The position numbers were made by a program, and so were the translations under genes. The notes under the pieces were generated by a model, which saw nothing but the letters and a program-made list of their open reading frames with translations, ran no database searches and was not told where the DNA came from. This document shows, piece after piece, positions 8,538 to 16,016 of a DNA stretch of 18,005 nt. Origin of the DNA: JBPOIS01 sp052034295 (lineage in GTDB: Bacteria > Pseudomonadota > Gammaproteobacteria > Pseudomonadales > Moraxellaceae); the NCBI GenBank assembly GCA_052034295.1, contig JBPOIS010000167.1, positions 1-18,005 on the forward strand, in the 5' to 3' direction. Position 1 is the first letter of the stretch; every line of letters begins with the position of its first letter.

Positions 8538-8590
8538 ATAGTTTAGTTTTTCTTTAATTTAATTAAACAAGTTTAGTATTTTTAAATACA
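8538..8590. promoter_or_regulatory. AT-rich control region with GTTTAGT direct repeats and TTTAATTAAA palindrome
   Basis: This is almost pure A/T in a GC-rich window, just upstream of the flavodoxin-family gene. GTTTAGT occurs at 8541-8547 and again at 8571-8577, exactly 30 bp apart. Between them is the perfect palindrome TTTAATTAAA (8558-8567). TAAAC-AA-GTTTA (8564-8575) is a further inverted repeat joining the two elements. This is the look of a multi-site operator overlapping a promoter. I could not place -35 and -10 boxes with confidence. Confidence 0.55.
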
Positions 8591-8643
8591 AAGAAATGCG
8601 CCAGAATGGGTCATCGCCTGAACACACCGATGAGGAGCAAAAC

Positions 8644-9216
8644 ATGAAACAGGTTGCCGTGGTGTATTACAGTGGTTACGGCCACACCCAGAAGCAGGCC
8701 GAAGCCATTCTGGCCGGGGTGCAGGCGGTGGAGGGCGTCAGCGGAACACTGCTGCGCATTGATGCCGAGGGCAACCTGTCTGATGCCGACTGGGCCAGCC
8801 TGAATGCCGCCGATGGCATTGTGTTTGGGGCCCCGACCTACATGGGCAGCGCGCCGTGGCAGTTCAAGAAATTTGCCGATGCCAGCAGCAAGCCATGGTA
8901 CGCCCGCCACTGGGAGGACAAGCTGGCCGGAGGCTTCACCAATTCTGCCTCCATCAACGGCGACAAGGGCAATACCCTGATGGGCATGGTCACGCTGGCG
9001 GCCCAGCATGGCATGCTCTGGGTCAGTCTGGGCACCCTGCCGTCGAACAGCAAGGCCGCCGAACGCAACCACAGCAACTGGCTGGGTGGTTCGGTGGGGG
9101 CACTGGCCCAGTCACCGTCGGACAGCAGCCCCGAAGAAGGTCCACTGCCGGGCGATCTGGACACCAGTCGTGCCTATGGCCAGCGCTTTGCCGAGCAGGT
9201 GCGCCGTCTGGGCTGA
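8644..9216 (+). CDS. Flavodoxin-family NAD(P)H:quinone oxidoreductase-like protein
   Basis: The 190-residue protein is a flavodoxin-fold enzyme related to WrbA. It begins MKQVAVVYYSGYGHTQKQAE, where SGYGHT (10-15) is the FMN-phosphate loop. It continues with DGIVFGAPTYMGSAPWQFKKF, where GAPTYMG (62-68) is the second FMN loop, and GGFTNSASINGDKGNTL. WrbA-type proteins reduce quinones by two electrons using NAD(P)H and protect against redox cycling; some relatives are FMN reductases. It is cytoplasmic. The frame is open from 8596, but the ATG at 8644 has an excellent GAGGAG site (8632-8637) and starts the first beta strand. It lies behind an AT-rich putative operator, suggesting induction by some stress, but no regulator gene is adjacent. 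It ends at a terminator shared with the convergent phoD-like gene. Confidence 0.9.
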   Translation: MKQVAVVYYSGYGHTQKQAEAILAGVQAVEGVSGTLLRIDAEGNLSDADWASLNAADGIVFGAPTYMGSAPWQFKKFADASSKPWYARHWEDKLAGGFTNSASINGDKGNTLMGMVTLAAQHGMLWVSLGTLPSNSKAAERNHSNWLGGSVGALAQSPSDSSPEEGPLPGDLDTSRAYGQRFAEQVRRLG

Positions 9217-9235
9217 GCCGCCGTTTTTGCACCAG

Positions 9236-9260
9236 AAAACCGCCCGATTGGGCGGTTTTT
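9236..9260. terminator. Bidirectional intrinsic terminator between the flavodoxin gene and phoD-like gene
   Basis: AAAACCGCCC (9236-9245) and GGGCGGTTTT (9250-9259) form a perfect 10-bp stem around GATT, with more Ts after. The A/T flanks allow use from both sides between two convergent stop codons. Confidence 0.93.
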
Positions 9261-9281
9261 GTTTTTGACGGGGTCAGGGGT

Positions 9282-11774
9282 TTAGCGGAGGGTTAAACTG
9301 GCGCTGCCTGCGCTCACCGTGGCGGTGGTGGTCGCGGCAATGCGCTGGCCCGGGGCGGTGCTGCCGACCAGTTTGTTCACCTGCTTGAAGGTGCCGGTCA
9401 GGCTGGTGGGGGTGACCCGCACCTGCAGGTAGCCCTGTGCGTCGGTGTTGGCCAGCGCAATCCATGGGTTGTTGTCCAGACCGGCCAGGGTGGCCGCCAG
9501 CGGGGTGAGCTGGGTCTGGACGTCCGGGCTGGCCTTGAGTCCGGCCAGCACCTGCGTGGTGATGGCGTCGAGCTGTGTCTCAGGCAGGCCTTTTTGCGCC
9601 AGGGCACCACGCACCTGCACGCGCAGGCTGTCGACCAGCTGCTCGGTGGTGGGGGCGGTTTTGCCCAGCGTGTAGTCCAGCAGGTTGACATTCAGGCTGA
9701 GGTCACCGGCAGGGGTGGGCACGGTCAGCGGATAATAGATCAGGGTGGACAGGCTGGCCGACACGGCACCCACGGCCTGACGCAGGTAGGTGAAAAACGA
9801 CTCCGAGCTGACCCCGGCCGACACCAGATCCACCATCACCGGCGTGGGGGTGGCGGCGCTGTAGTCGTCCATGACCGTCCCGGCAAAAAACGCATGGATG
9901 TCGCCGGTCAGTGCCACCACGTTCTGGATGCCACCGGCCTTGAGGTGCTGCATCAGCAGTTTGCGCTCGGCGCTGTAGCCATCCCACTGGTCGGCATTGA
10001 CCACGAATTTCTGGAAAAACTGGCTGACGCTGGGCTTGAGCGCAGCCGGGATGAACACCGAGTTGGCCCCCTGGGCCAGAATATCGGCCTTGATGTAGCC
10101 CATGGCAATCACCTGTGCCCCTGCACTGGCCTGCAGGGTGGCCCCGCCGGCTGCAGCGGCCTTGGCGGCCAGGAAGCCCTGCACTGCCAGTCCGGACTGG
10201 GTGGGGGTCAGACCGGCCTGCACGGCGGCGGCCACGGGATCGGTACTGGTGGCGTCCGCCATGGCCACGGCCTGTGCTGCGGCCCCAGCGGTGCTCTGGC
10301 TGGCGCCTGCGGTGACCGCCGCGACGATCGCCGCCGCCACCGGCAGGTTGCCGCCGGTCTGCGTGGCGGTCTGGCCAATGCTGGTGGCCACGGTGCTGAT
10401 CGCCTGCAGGGCAATCAGGGTGGCCAGCGCCTGCGACCCGTCCAGGCCCATTTTCAGCAGCGACACTTCATTGCCCCAGAGCTTCCACGTGCTGGTGGCA
10501 TTGCTCAGGGTACGCATCCACCAGTCGCGCTGGGTTTTGCCCAGCATTGACACCAGCGCCATGCTGTCCTTGCCCAGTTGTGGCGCGGCAGCGATTTTTT
10601 GTGCTTCGGTGGCGGCCAGCAGTGTTTCTGGCACAAAGTAGCGCGAACCGATCGAGCCCAGTGGCTGGCCCGTGGCCGGGTTCACCGTGCCTTCGGGGAT
10701 CAGGTGGTCGGCACGGTACAGGCGTTCGTCGGTCATGACCAGGTGGGCGAGGGTGCCAAACTGGAAATCGCGGTACAGCCGCACGTTGTAAAAAGTCGAA
10801 GCCGGGCTGCTGTCGTACACCACATCGGCGGGCATGAATTCATACCAGGCCTGATTGGCCTGGCGGCGGCGGGCGGGCTGATGGACATTGTCGGTGGCGC
10901 TGCCGTTGTCATAGGTCTCGCTGTCGCCCCAGCAGTCATCTGAAAATTCGTGGTCATCCCACATGGCAATCATGGCAAAGCGTTCGTGCACGGCCTGCAG
11001 GCGCGGGTCACTGCGGTACATCTTGTACAGGTAGCGGTAATCGGCCAGGGTGGTGGCGTACTGGCCGCCGTCGGGCAGGGCGGTGCCATTGGGCAGGACC
11101 AGCGCCGTGTGGCGGCTTTCCACACTGCCGACCTGGAAGGATTTGCCCACGGTCTCGTAGATGTAGTCGCCCATGTGGATGAAAAAATCCAGATCCTGCT
11201 GTGCCACGTCTTCATAGGCAGCCCAGTGGTTCACACTCCAGTCCTGACACGTCAGCACGGCAAAATTCAGCGCCGCCGGGCTGCTGCTGGTGGCGGGTGC
11301 AGTCTTGAAGCGGCCAATGCGGCTGCGCACCGTGCCGGCGGTGAACTGGTAAAAATACACCGTGCCCGGCTGCAGTCCGGTGACCTTGTGGCGCAGGGTG
11401 CCATCATGTTCCGGATTCAGGGCCACCCAGGTGTCCAGCACCAGCGGGCCGCTCAGGGCTGTGTCGGTGCCCAGCTGGCTGTTGTGGCTGGTGGCGGTGA
11501 TGCGCAGCTGTACCGACTGGGGGCTGGTCTGGGTGGTGGCCTGTGCCGCATCCAGTCCGGCAGGCACGATGCGGGTCCACAGCACGATGGCATCCGGACG
11601 GGGGTCGCCGGAGGCCACGCTTTGCGGGAACTGCCAGGCATTCCCCTGGGCCGCGGGAGGCAGGTGGCTGCCAGCGCTGCTGTTGTTGCAGCCGGCCAGA
11701 CCGGTACCGGCAATGCTGAGGCCCAGAAAGCCACTGTTGCGCAAAAAGCGGCGGCGGGAAGTCGAATGGGTCAT
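9282..11774 (-). CDS. phoD: PhoD-type alkaline phosphatase/phosphodiesterase, Tat-exported lipoprotein with Ala-rich insertion
   Basis: The 830-residue protein starts with a twin-arginine signal (SRRRFL, residues 6-11). A lipobox LAGC follows with Cys29, so it is probably exported folded and lipid-anchored. A PhoD N-terminal beta domain (about 45-160) precedes the phosphatase domain: LTCQDW (174-179), HMGDYIYE (200-207), WDDHEFSDD (272-280), DQWDGYSAERKLLM (595-608) and ALTGDIHAFFAG (621-632). These match the Fe/Ca ligand motifs of PhoD phosphodiesterases, which release phosphate from organic esters. It is longer than typical PhoD proteins (about 500-600 aa). Residues 444-590 form an Ala/Thr/Gln-rich insertion, and residues 664 onward are also expanded. 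The frame opens at 11909, but the ATG at 11774 starts the signal peptide and has AAGGA upstream. I saw no clear Pho box. Confidence 0.88.
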   Translation of the reverse strand: MTHSTSRRRFLRNSGFLGLSIAGTGLAGCNNSSAGSHLPPAAQGNAWQFPQSVASGDPRPDAIVLWTRIVPAGLDAAQATTQTSPQSVQLRITATSHNSQLGTDTALSGPLVLDTWVALNPEHDGTLRHKVTGLQPGTVYFYQFTAGTVRSRIGRFKTAPATSSSPAALNFAVLTCQDWSVNHWAAYEDVAQQDLDFFIHMGDYIYETVGKSFQVGSVESRHTALVLPNGTALPDGGQYATTLADYRYLYKMYRSDPRLQAVHERFAMIAMWDDHEFSDDCWGDSETYDNGSATDNVHQPARRRQANQAWYEFMPADVVYDSSPASTFYNVRLYRDFQFGTLAHLVMTDERLYRADHLIPEGTVNPATGQPLGSIGSRYFVPETLLAATEAQKIAAAPQLGKDSMALVSMLGKTQRDWWMRTLSNATSTWKLWGNEVSLLKMGLDGSQALATLIALQAISTVATSIGQTATQTGGNLPVAAAIVAAVTAGASQSTAGAAAQAVAMADATSTDPVAAAVQAGLTPTQSGLAVQGFLAAKAAAAGGATLQASAGAQVIAMGYIKADILAQGANSVFIPAALKPSVSQFFQKFVVNADQWDGYSAERKLLMQHLKAGGIQNVVALTGDIHAFFAGTVMDDYSAATPTPVMVDLVSAGVSSESFFTYLRQAVGAVSASLSTLIYYPLTVPTPAGDLSLNVNLLDYTLGKTAPTTEQLVDSLRVQVRGALAQKGLPETQLDAITTQVLAGLKASPDVQTQLTPLAATLAGLDNNPWIALANTDAQGYLQVRVTPTSLTGTFKQVNKLVGSTAPGQRIAATTTATVSAGSASLTLR

Positions 11775-11843
11775 GATGGGGTTCCTTTGGGGGCAGACGG
11801 GGCGGCAGATCGCCGACGGGCAAATCCAGTTGCACTGTGCCCC

Positions 11844-11873
11844 GTTATGTCGATAAAGCCGAAGCAAAGTCAA
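11844..11873 (-). promoter_or_regulatory. Candidate sigma70 promoter of the phoD-like gene
   Basis: On the minus strand, TTGACT (11868-11873) lies 18 nt from CATAAC (11844-11849). Transcription would start about 65 nt before the ATG at 11774. The -35 is good and the -10 is only fair. Confidence 0.4.
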
Positions 11874-11990
11874 GGGGATTTGTGCGACGGCAGCCAGACC
11901 TGGCCCCAAGCCTGCACCCCGGCCAAGACAGCCTGATGACGGTGCCGTGACCCTGTGGCACGTGCCGGAGCCGCCAACAAAAACCGTGCA

Positions 11991-12015
11991 AATTGGCGTA
12001 GACTACGCGCCAATT
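11991..12015. promoter_or_regulatory. Perfect inverted repeat just upstream of pyrB
   Basis: AATTGGCG (11991-11998) and CGCCAATT (12008-12015) are perfect complements around a 9-nt centre, which itself can form GCGTAG-A-CTACGC. The repeat ends 23 nt before the pyrB ATG. It could be an operator over a -10-like TAGACT (11999-12004), or a hairpin in the mRNA leader controlling translation. Confidence 0.5.
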
Positions 12016-12038
12016 CCAGCACGTGGGCGTTTGACACC

Positions 12039-13085
12039 ATGCACCATTCGGCACAGCACCAACCCAGCCGGCTGCAGCTCAATCAGGCCGGGGACCTGCG
12101 GCACTTCATCAGCATCGAAGGGCTGAGCCGTGCGCACCTGCAGCACATCCTCGACACCGCCGAGACCTTTTTGGGTGAAGAAGGCCAGATCATCAACCGG
12201 CCCCTGCTGGAAGGCCGCACGGTGATGAACCTGTTTTTTGAGCCGTCCACCCGCACCCGCACCACCTTTGAAGTGGCGGCCAAACGCCTGTCGGCCAACG
12301 TGCTCAACATCGACATGCAGCAATCGTCCACCAAAAAAGGCGAAACCCTGCGCGACACGCTGTGGAATCTGGAGGCCATGGCGGCGGACATTTTTGTGAT
12401 CCGCCACTCCAGCTCCGGGGCCGCGCATTTCATGGCCCAGACCGTCTGTCCAAACGTGGCCATCATCAATGGCGGCGATGGCCGCCACTCACACCCCACC
12501 CAGGGCATGCTGGACATGCTCACCATCCGCCGCCATGCCGGCAAGCCCTTTGAGCAACTGACCGTGGCCATCATCGGCGACATCAAGCATTCGCGGGTGG
12601 CGCGCTCCGACATTGAAGCGCTGCAGACGCTGGGTGCCAGGGAAATCCGGGTGATTGCCCCGCGCACCCTGCTGCCCAGGGGCATCGAGACCTTTGGGGT
12701 GAAGGTCTACAACAACATGGACGAGGGTGTGGCGGGCTGTGACGTGCTGATTGCCCTGCGCATCCAGAACGAGCGCATCGGCTCGCCGCTGCTGTCGTCC
12801 AGTGAGGAATTCTACCGGCTGTATGGCCTGACCGAAGCGCGGGTAGCCCGAGCGGCACCCGGCGCGCTGGTGATGCACCCCGGCCCGATGAACCGGGGCG
12901 TTGAGATTGCCTCACGGGTGGCCGATGGACCGCAGTCGGTGATCCTCAGGCAGGTCAACTACGGCATCGCTGTACGCATGGCGGTGCTGTCACTGGCCAT
13001 GCAGGGCCAGCTGGCCGAGCGCGAGACGCGCCTGCGCGGGCAGTCGGCGCTGTTTTCCACCACCCCGGGCCGTCAGGAGGGCTGA
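12039..13085 (+). CDS. pyrB: Aspartate carbamoyltransferase catalytic subunit
   Basis: The 348-residue enzyme joins carbamoyl phosphate and aspartate in the committed step of pyrimidine synthesis. The carbamoyl-phosphate site EPSTRTRTTFE (68-78) and the loop QSSTKKGET (95-103) are intact, as are GGDGRHSHPTQGMLDML and HPGPMNRGVEI. It is longer than E. coli PyrB (311 aa) and carries the N-terminal extension QLNQAGDLRHFISIEGLS seen in Pseudomonas-type PyrB, which assembles with PyrC' rather than PyrI. The frame opens at 11955, but the ATG at 12039 fits the start of known homologues; its ribosome site is weak. The repeat at 11991-12015 lies directly upstream. The gene is 3 nt from pyrC', whose ribosome site AGGAGG lies inside the end of pyrB, so the two are coupled. 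Confidence 0.96.
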   Translation: MHHSAQHQPSRLQLNQAGDLRHFISIEGLSRAHLQHILDTAETFLGEEGQIINRPLLEGRTVMNLFFEPSTRTRTTFEVAAKRLSANVLNIDMQQSSTKKGETLRDTLWNLEAMAADIFVIRHSSSGAAHFMAQTVCPNVAIINGGDGRHSHPTQGMLDMLTIRRHAGKPFEQLTVAIIGDIKHSRVARSDIEALQTLGAREIRVIAPRTLLPRGIETFGVKVYNNMDEGVAGCDVLIALRIQNERIGSPLLSSSEEFYRLYGLTEARVARAAPGALVMHPGPMNRGVEIASRVADGPQSVILRQVNYGIAVRMAVLSLAMQGQLAERETRLRGQSALFSTTPGRQEG

Positions 13086-13088
13086 GCC

Positions 13089-14324
13089 ATGATCCGCATT
13101 GACCATGTACGCTGCATTGATCCCGCCAGCGGCGAAGACCGTATCCAGACCGTCTGGCTGCAGGATGGCCAGCGGGTGAATGCCCCGGCCAGCCCGTCCG
13201 TCACCGAGGTGATCGACGGGCAGGGGCAGTGGCTGGTGCCCGCACTGGTGGACCTGTGTGCGCGCCTGCGTGAACCCGGCCAGCAGCAGCATGGCACACT
13301 GGCCAGTGAAGGGCGGGCGGCCCGTGCCCATGGCGTGCTGCATGTGGTGATCCCGCCGGACACCCGCCCCGTGCTGGAAAGCGGTGCGCTGTTTGCGGGG
13401 CTGCGCCAGAAAGCCCTGCAGGACGGTGGCATTCATTTGCACATCATCGGCGCGATGACGCAGGGACTGGCCGGTGAACAGCCAGCCAACATGGCGGCGC
13501 TGCAAAAAGGCGGCTGCATCGCGGTGAGCAATGGCAAAAACGGCTTTGCCGGGGACCATGTACTGCTCAGCACGCTCGAATATGCCGCTACGCTGGGCCT
13601 GACGGTGTTTTTTTATCCCGAAGAAAAAGCCCTGGCCCAGGACGGCTGTGTCCACGATGGCTTCATGGCCTCGCGTCAGGGACTGACCGGCATCCCCGAA
13701 GTGGCCGAAACCGTGGCGCTGGCCAAGCAATTGCTGCTGGTGCGCGAAACGGGGGTCAAGGCGCATTTTGGCCTGCTCTCCTGCGGGGCTTCCGTGCAGC
13801 TGATCCGTCAGGCGCGGGCCGAGGGCCTGCCGGTGTCCGCCAGTGTGGCCATGCACCAGTTGTTTTTGACCGATGCCGAAATCGATGGCTTCAATGCCCT
13901 GGCCCACGTGCGGCCACCGCTGCGCAGCGCCCAGGACCGGGAGCAGTTGCGCCAGGGCGTGGCCGAAGGGGTGATCGAGGCGGTGTGCAGCCACCACGAG
14001 CCGCTGTCCGACAGTGCCAAACTGGCCCCGTTCGCCGAAACCGAACCGGGCATCAGTGCGCTGGACACCTTTGTGTCGCTGGGCCTGCAATTGGTGCGTG
14101 ACGGTCAGCTCAGCCCCCTGGAGTGGCTGCAGCGGGTGGTGACCGGTCCGGCGGCGATTGCCGGCATTGAAGCCCAGCGCCAGCAGGCGGGGGGGTGGGT
14201 GCTGATTGACCCGGAACAGACCTGGACCGTACAGGCCGACACCCTGCACTCGGCGGGCAAAAACACGCCATTTCTGGGCAAAACCCTGCAGGGCCGGGTG
14301 CTGCGCCTATTCAGCGCGGTCTGA
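13089..14324 (+). CDS. pyrC': Inactive dihydroorotase-like subunit of the aspartate carbamoyltransferase complex (PyrC')
   Basis: The 411-residue protein has the fold and length of a class I dihydroorotase but has lost catalytic residues. The metal-binding DxHxHxREPG motif reads DLCARLREPG (55-64), with Cys57 and Arg59 in place of both histidines. The DHAP-type motif carrying the catalytic Asp reads SHHEP (301-305). In Pseudomonas, such pseudo-DHOases have no DHOase activity but are needed to assemble the dodecameric PyrB-PyrC' enzyme; this is presumably the role here. A real pyrC should therefore exist elsewhere in the genome. AGGAGG (13075-13080) is 8 nt before the ATG. The 3' end overlaps the convergent padR-like gene by 18 nt, with no terminator between. 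Confidence 0.94.
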   Translation: MIRIDHVRCIDPASGEDRIQTVWLQDGQRVNAPASPSVTEVIDGQGQWLVPALVDLCARLREPGQQQHGTLASEGRAARAHGVLHVVIPPDTRPVLESGALFAGLRQKALQDGGIHLHIIGAMTQGLAGEQPANMAALQKGGCIAVSNGKNGFAGDHVLLSTLEYAATLGLTVFFYPEEKALAQDGCVHDGFMASRQGLTGIPEVAETVALAKQLLLVRETGVKAHFGLLSCGASVQLIRQARAEGLPVSASVAMHQLFLTDAEIDGFNALAHVRPPLRSAQDREQLRQGVAEGVIEAVCSHHEPLSDSAKLAPFAETEPGISALDTFVSLGLQLVRDGQLSPLEWLQRVVTGPAAIAGIEAQRQQAGGWVLIDPEQTWTVQADTLHSAGKNTPFLGKTLQGRVLRLFSAV

Positions 14325-14873
14325 GGGCGCAGGCGGGTCCTGCGCCTGCTGCAGGGCCTCAAGCAACTGGGCAAAAATCTCCAGACTGTGCTGCTCGTAG
14401 GCCATGCCGGTGTGCAGGATCAGTTGCTGCATGCGCTGCTGGTGCGTGGCGGGGGGCGTCTGGGCAAAAAAACGCTGCTCGATCAGCCGGTACTGTTCCA
14501 GCCGCTGGCGGTGCTGGCCGATGCGCTGCTGGATTTCGTCCTGCAGGGCAAACGGCCCCAGCAGCGAGTCGGCACGCAGCTTGACCATCAGGCTCTCGCG
14601 CAGCGGTGCGGGCTCGGTGGGGGTGTGCACCCAGCGCAGCAGTTCCTCATGGCCGGCAGGCAGGATGCGGTAATATTTGCAGCGGAAATCCTCCGGGTCG
14701 CGGTGGGTACTCACCCAGCCACGGCGCTCCATCTGGCCCAGCTCCCGGTAGATCTGCTGGTGGGTGGCGTGCCAGTAATAGCCCATCGAGCGGTCAAAAC
14801 GCCGCGCCAGCTCAAATCCCGTGGCGGGCTGGTGTTCGGTCAGGGCGGTCAACAGGGCGTGGGCAAGCGACAT
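14307..14873 (-). CDS. PadR-family transcriptional regulator
   Basis: The 188-residue protein has a winged-helix domain at about 1-85: SLAHALLTALTEHQPATGFE, then RRFDRSMGYYWHATHQQIYR and LGQMERRGWV. A C-terminal helical dimerisation part (PF10400-like) begins near LRESLMVKLRADSLLG and contains long Gln/Arg-rich helices. PadR proteins are usually repressors of nearby detoxification, efflux or metabolic genes and respond to small phenolic or fatty ligands; the ligand and targets here are unknown. The frame opens at 14912, but family members begin MSLxHALL, so I chose the ATG at 14873 although it lacks a clear ribosome site. The PF10118 gene upstream on the same strand ends in a terminator, so they are probably transcribed separately. 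The 3' end overlaps pyrC' by 18 nt. Confidence 0.88.
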   Translation of the reverse strand: MSLAHALLTALTEHQPATGFELARRFDRSMGYYWHATHQQIYRELGQMERRGWVSTHRDPEDFRCKYYRILPAGHEELLRWVHTPTEPAPLRESLMVKLRADSLLGPFALQDEIQQRIGQHRQRLEQYRLIEQRFFAQTPPATHQQRMQQLILHTGMAYEQHSLEIFAQLLEALQQAQDPPAPSDRAE

Positions 14874-14967
14874 GACAACAGGGGAGCAAACGGCAGAACT
14901 TCGGGCCGCCATTGTTCCAGAGCGGGGCTGGGTTCGGCAAGCAAAAACCAGCCGCGACAGCTGGCAT

Positions 14968-14999
14968 AAAAAAACCGCCTGAACCGGCGTTCAGGCGGT
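14968..14999 (-). terminator. Intrinsic terminator after the PF10118 gene
   Basis: On the minus strand, ACCGCCTGAA and TTCAGGCGGT form a perfect 10-bp stem with a 6-nt loop, followed by seven Ts (14968-14974). It lies about 23 nt after the stop at 15023. Confidence 0.93.
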
Positions 15000-15022
15000 G
15001 TGCAAAACGATCAGCAGCCCAG

Positions 15023-15898
15023 TCAGTCGCTGCGGCCTGCGGCCCAGAACGCCTCACCGGCCGCAATCGGGTCCTGGGTGCGGGCGTAGGTGTCCAGCCA
15101 GACCTGATATTGCGCAATCACCGGCAAATCATTGGGGTGGAAGCCTTTCTTATACCACTTCAGGATCGGTTTGCCCATAGGGGCCAGAATACCCCTGGAG
15201 CCAAACAGCCAGGGCAGGTTTTGTACAAACAATCTGGCGCGCTCGCGGGCGCTGAAGCCATCCCCGGCCAGCAGCCGCTCGGTGCGGTACAGGCTGAACA
15301 GCAAAAACAGCGGGGCCAGCAGGGTCATCGCCTTCATGCGGGTGGCATGGTCCACCTGGGCCACCTGATCCATCACATCAAAGGCCACACTGCGGTGCTC
15401 CATCTCTTCGATGGAGTGCCAGGCCAGCAGGGCACGCATGTGCGGGTGCACGTCGCGCATGGTGTCCTGATGGCCGTACATGCTTTCGGCCATCAGTGCG
15501 GTGACGTGCTCGCAGGCGGCGGTGATGGCCAGATTCAGCTCCGGACTCTTGGTCCTGAGGTCATGGGCCATGTGTTTTTTCAGAAAATCCAGCAGCGGCG
15601 CGACGGGCAGGCCCTGTTTTTCCAGCAGCTTGTTGTAGTAATCATGGGCGATGCCGTGCTGGGCTTCCTGTTTGATGAATTCGGCCACATCGGCCTTTAG
15701 GCGCGGGTCGGTGACCCGGTCGCGGAACTGGCGTACGCACTGGATGAAGTAGCGCTCACCATCCGGAAACGACAGCATCACGCCATCGAGCATCCGGGTC
15801 TTGAACGGGTTGTTGCCAAACCAGTAGCGCGGCAGCTGGTCCAGCTTGAAGTCGAGATTGGTGCGGGTCGTGACCACTGGATAAACCGGTGCGTTCAT
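15023..15898 (-). CDS. PF10118-family protein (annotated metal-dependent hydrolase; probable diiron centre)
   Basis: The 291-residue protein belongs to the family commonly called predicted metal-dependent hydrolase. I recognise FPDGERYFIQCVRQFRD, EFIKQEAQHGIAHDYYNKLL and HSIEEMEHRSVAFDV. The acidic and histidine residues fall in the ferritin-like diiron order: E48, E78xxH81, E130, E165xxH168. The gaps (30, 52 and 35 residues) resemble those of Coq7-type hydroxylases. From this I infer an oxidative diiron enzyme rather than a hydrolase; the substrate is unknown. A hydrophobic stretch (MTLLAPLFLLFSLY, 191-204) could touch the membrane. The ATG at 15898 has AGAGGGA about 6 nt upstream, better than the upstream in-frame start at 15946. 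It lies 118 nt downstream of the PhaC-like gene and has its own candidate promoter. Confidence 0.85.
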   Translation of the reverse strand: MNAPVYPVVTTRTNLDFKLDQLPRYWFGNNPFKTRMLDGVMLSFPDGERYFIQCVRQFRDRVTDPRLKADVAEFIKQEAQHGIAHDYYNKLLEKQGLPVAPLLDFLKKHMAHDLRTKSPELNLAITAACEHVTALMAESMYGHQDTMRDVHPHMRALLAWHSIEEMEHRSVAFDVMDQVAQVDHATRMKAMTLLAPLFLLFSLYRTERLLAGDGFSARERARLFVQNLPWLFGSRGILAPMGKPILKWYKKGFHPNDLPVIAQYQVWLDTYARTQDPIAAGEAFWAAGRSD

Positions 15899-15976
15899 GT
15901 TTTCCCTCTGCAAATTGACAGCATGCCCCCAGATTAAGCCGCTCAAGCCGGGCTGACTTGGCGATTACTGCCGTTT

Positions 15977-15985
15977 TTTATACCA
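15977..15985 (-). promoter_or_regulatory. Candidate extended -10 promoter of the PF10118 gene
   Basis: On the minus strand TGGTATAAA gives an extended -10 (TGn plus TATAAA, five of six). It lies between the PhaC-like stop (16017) and the PF10118 ATG (15898) and would leave a leader of about 70 nt. No -35 at 17 nt is visible. Confidence 0.4.
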
Positions 15986-16016
15986 AAGACGACAGCAACC
16001 GCCTGCACGCGCAGAC

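Noticed and set aside
12990..14249. 419-codon open frame antisense to pyrC'
   Set aside because: It has no ribosome site or recognisable motif, and the plus strand clearly codes for the DHOase-like protein.
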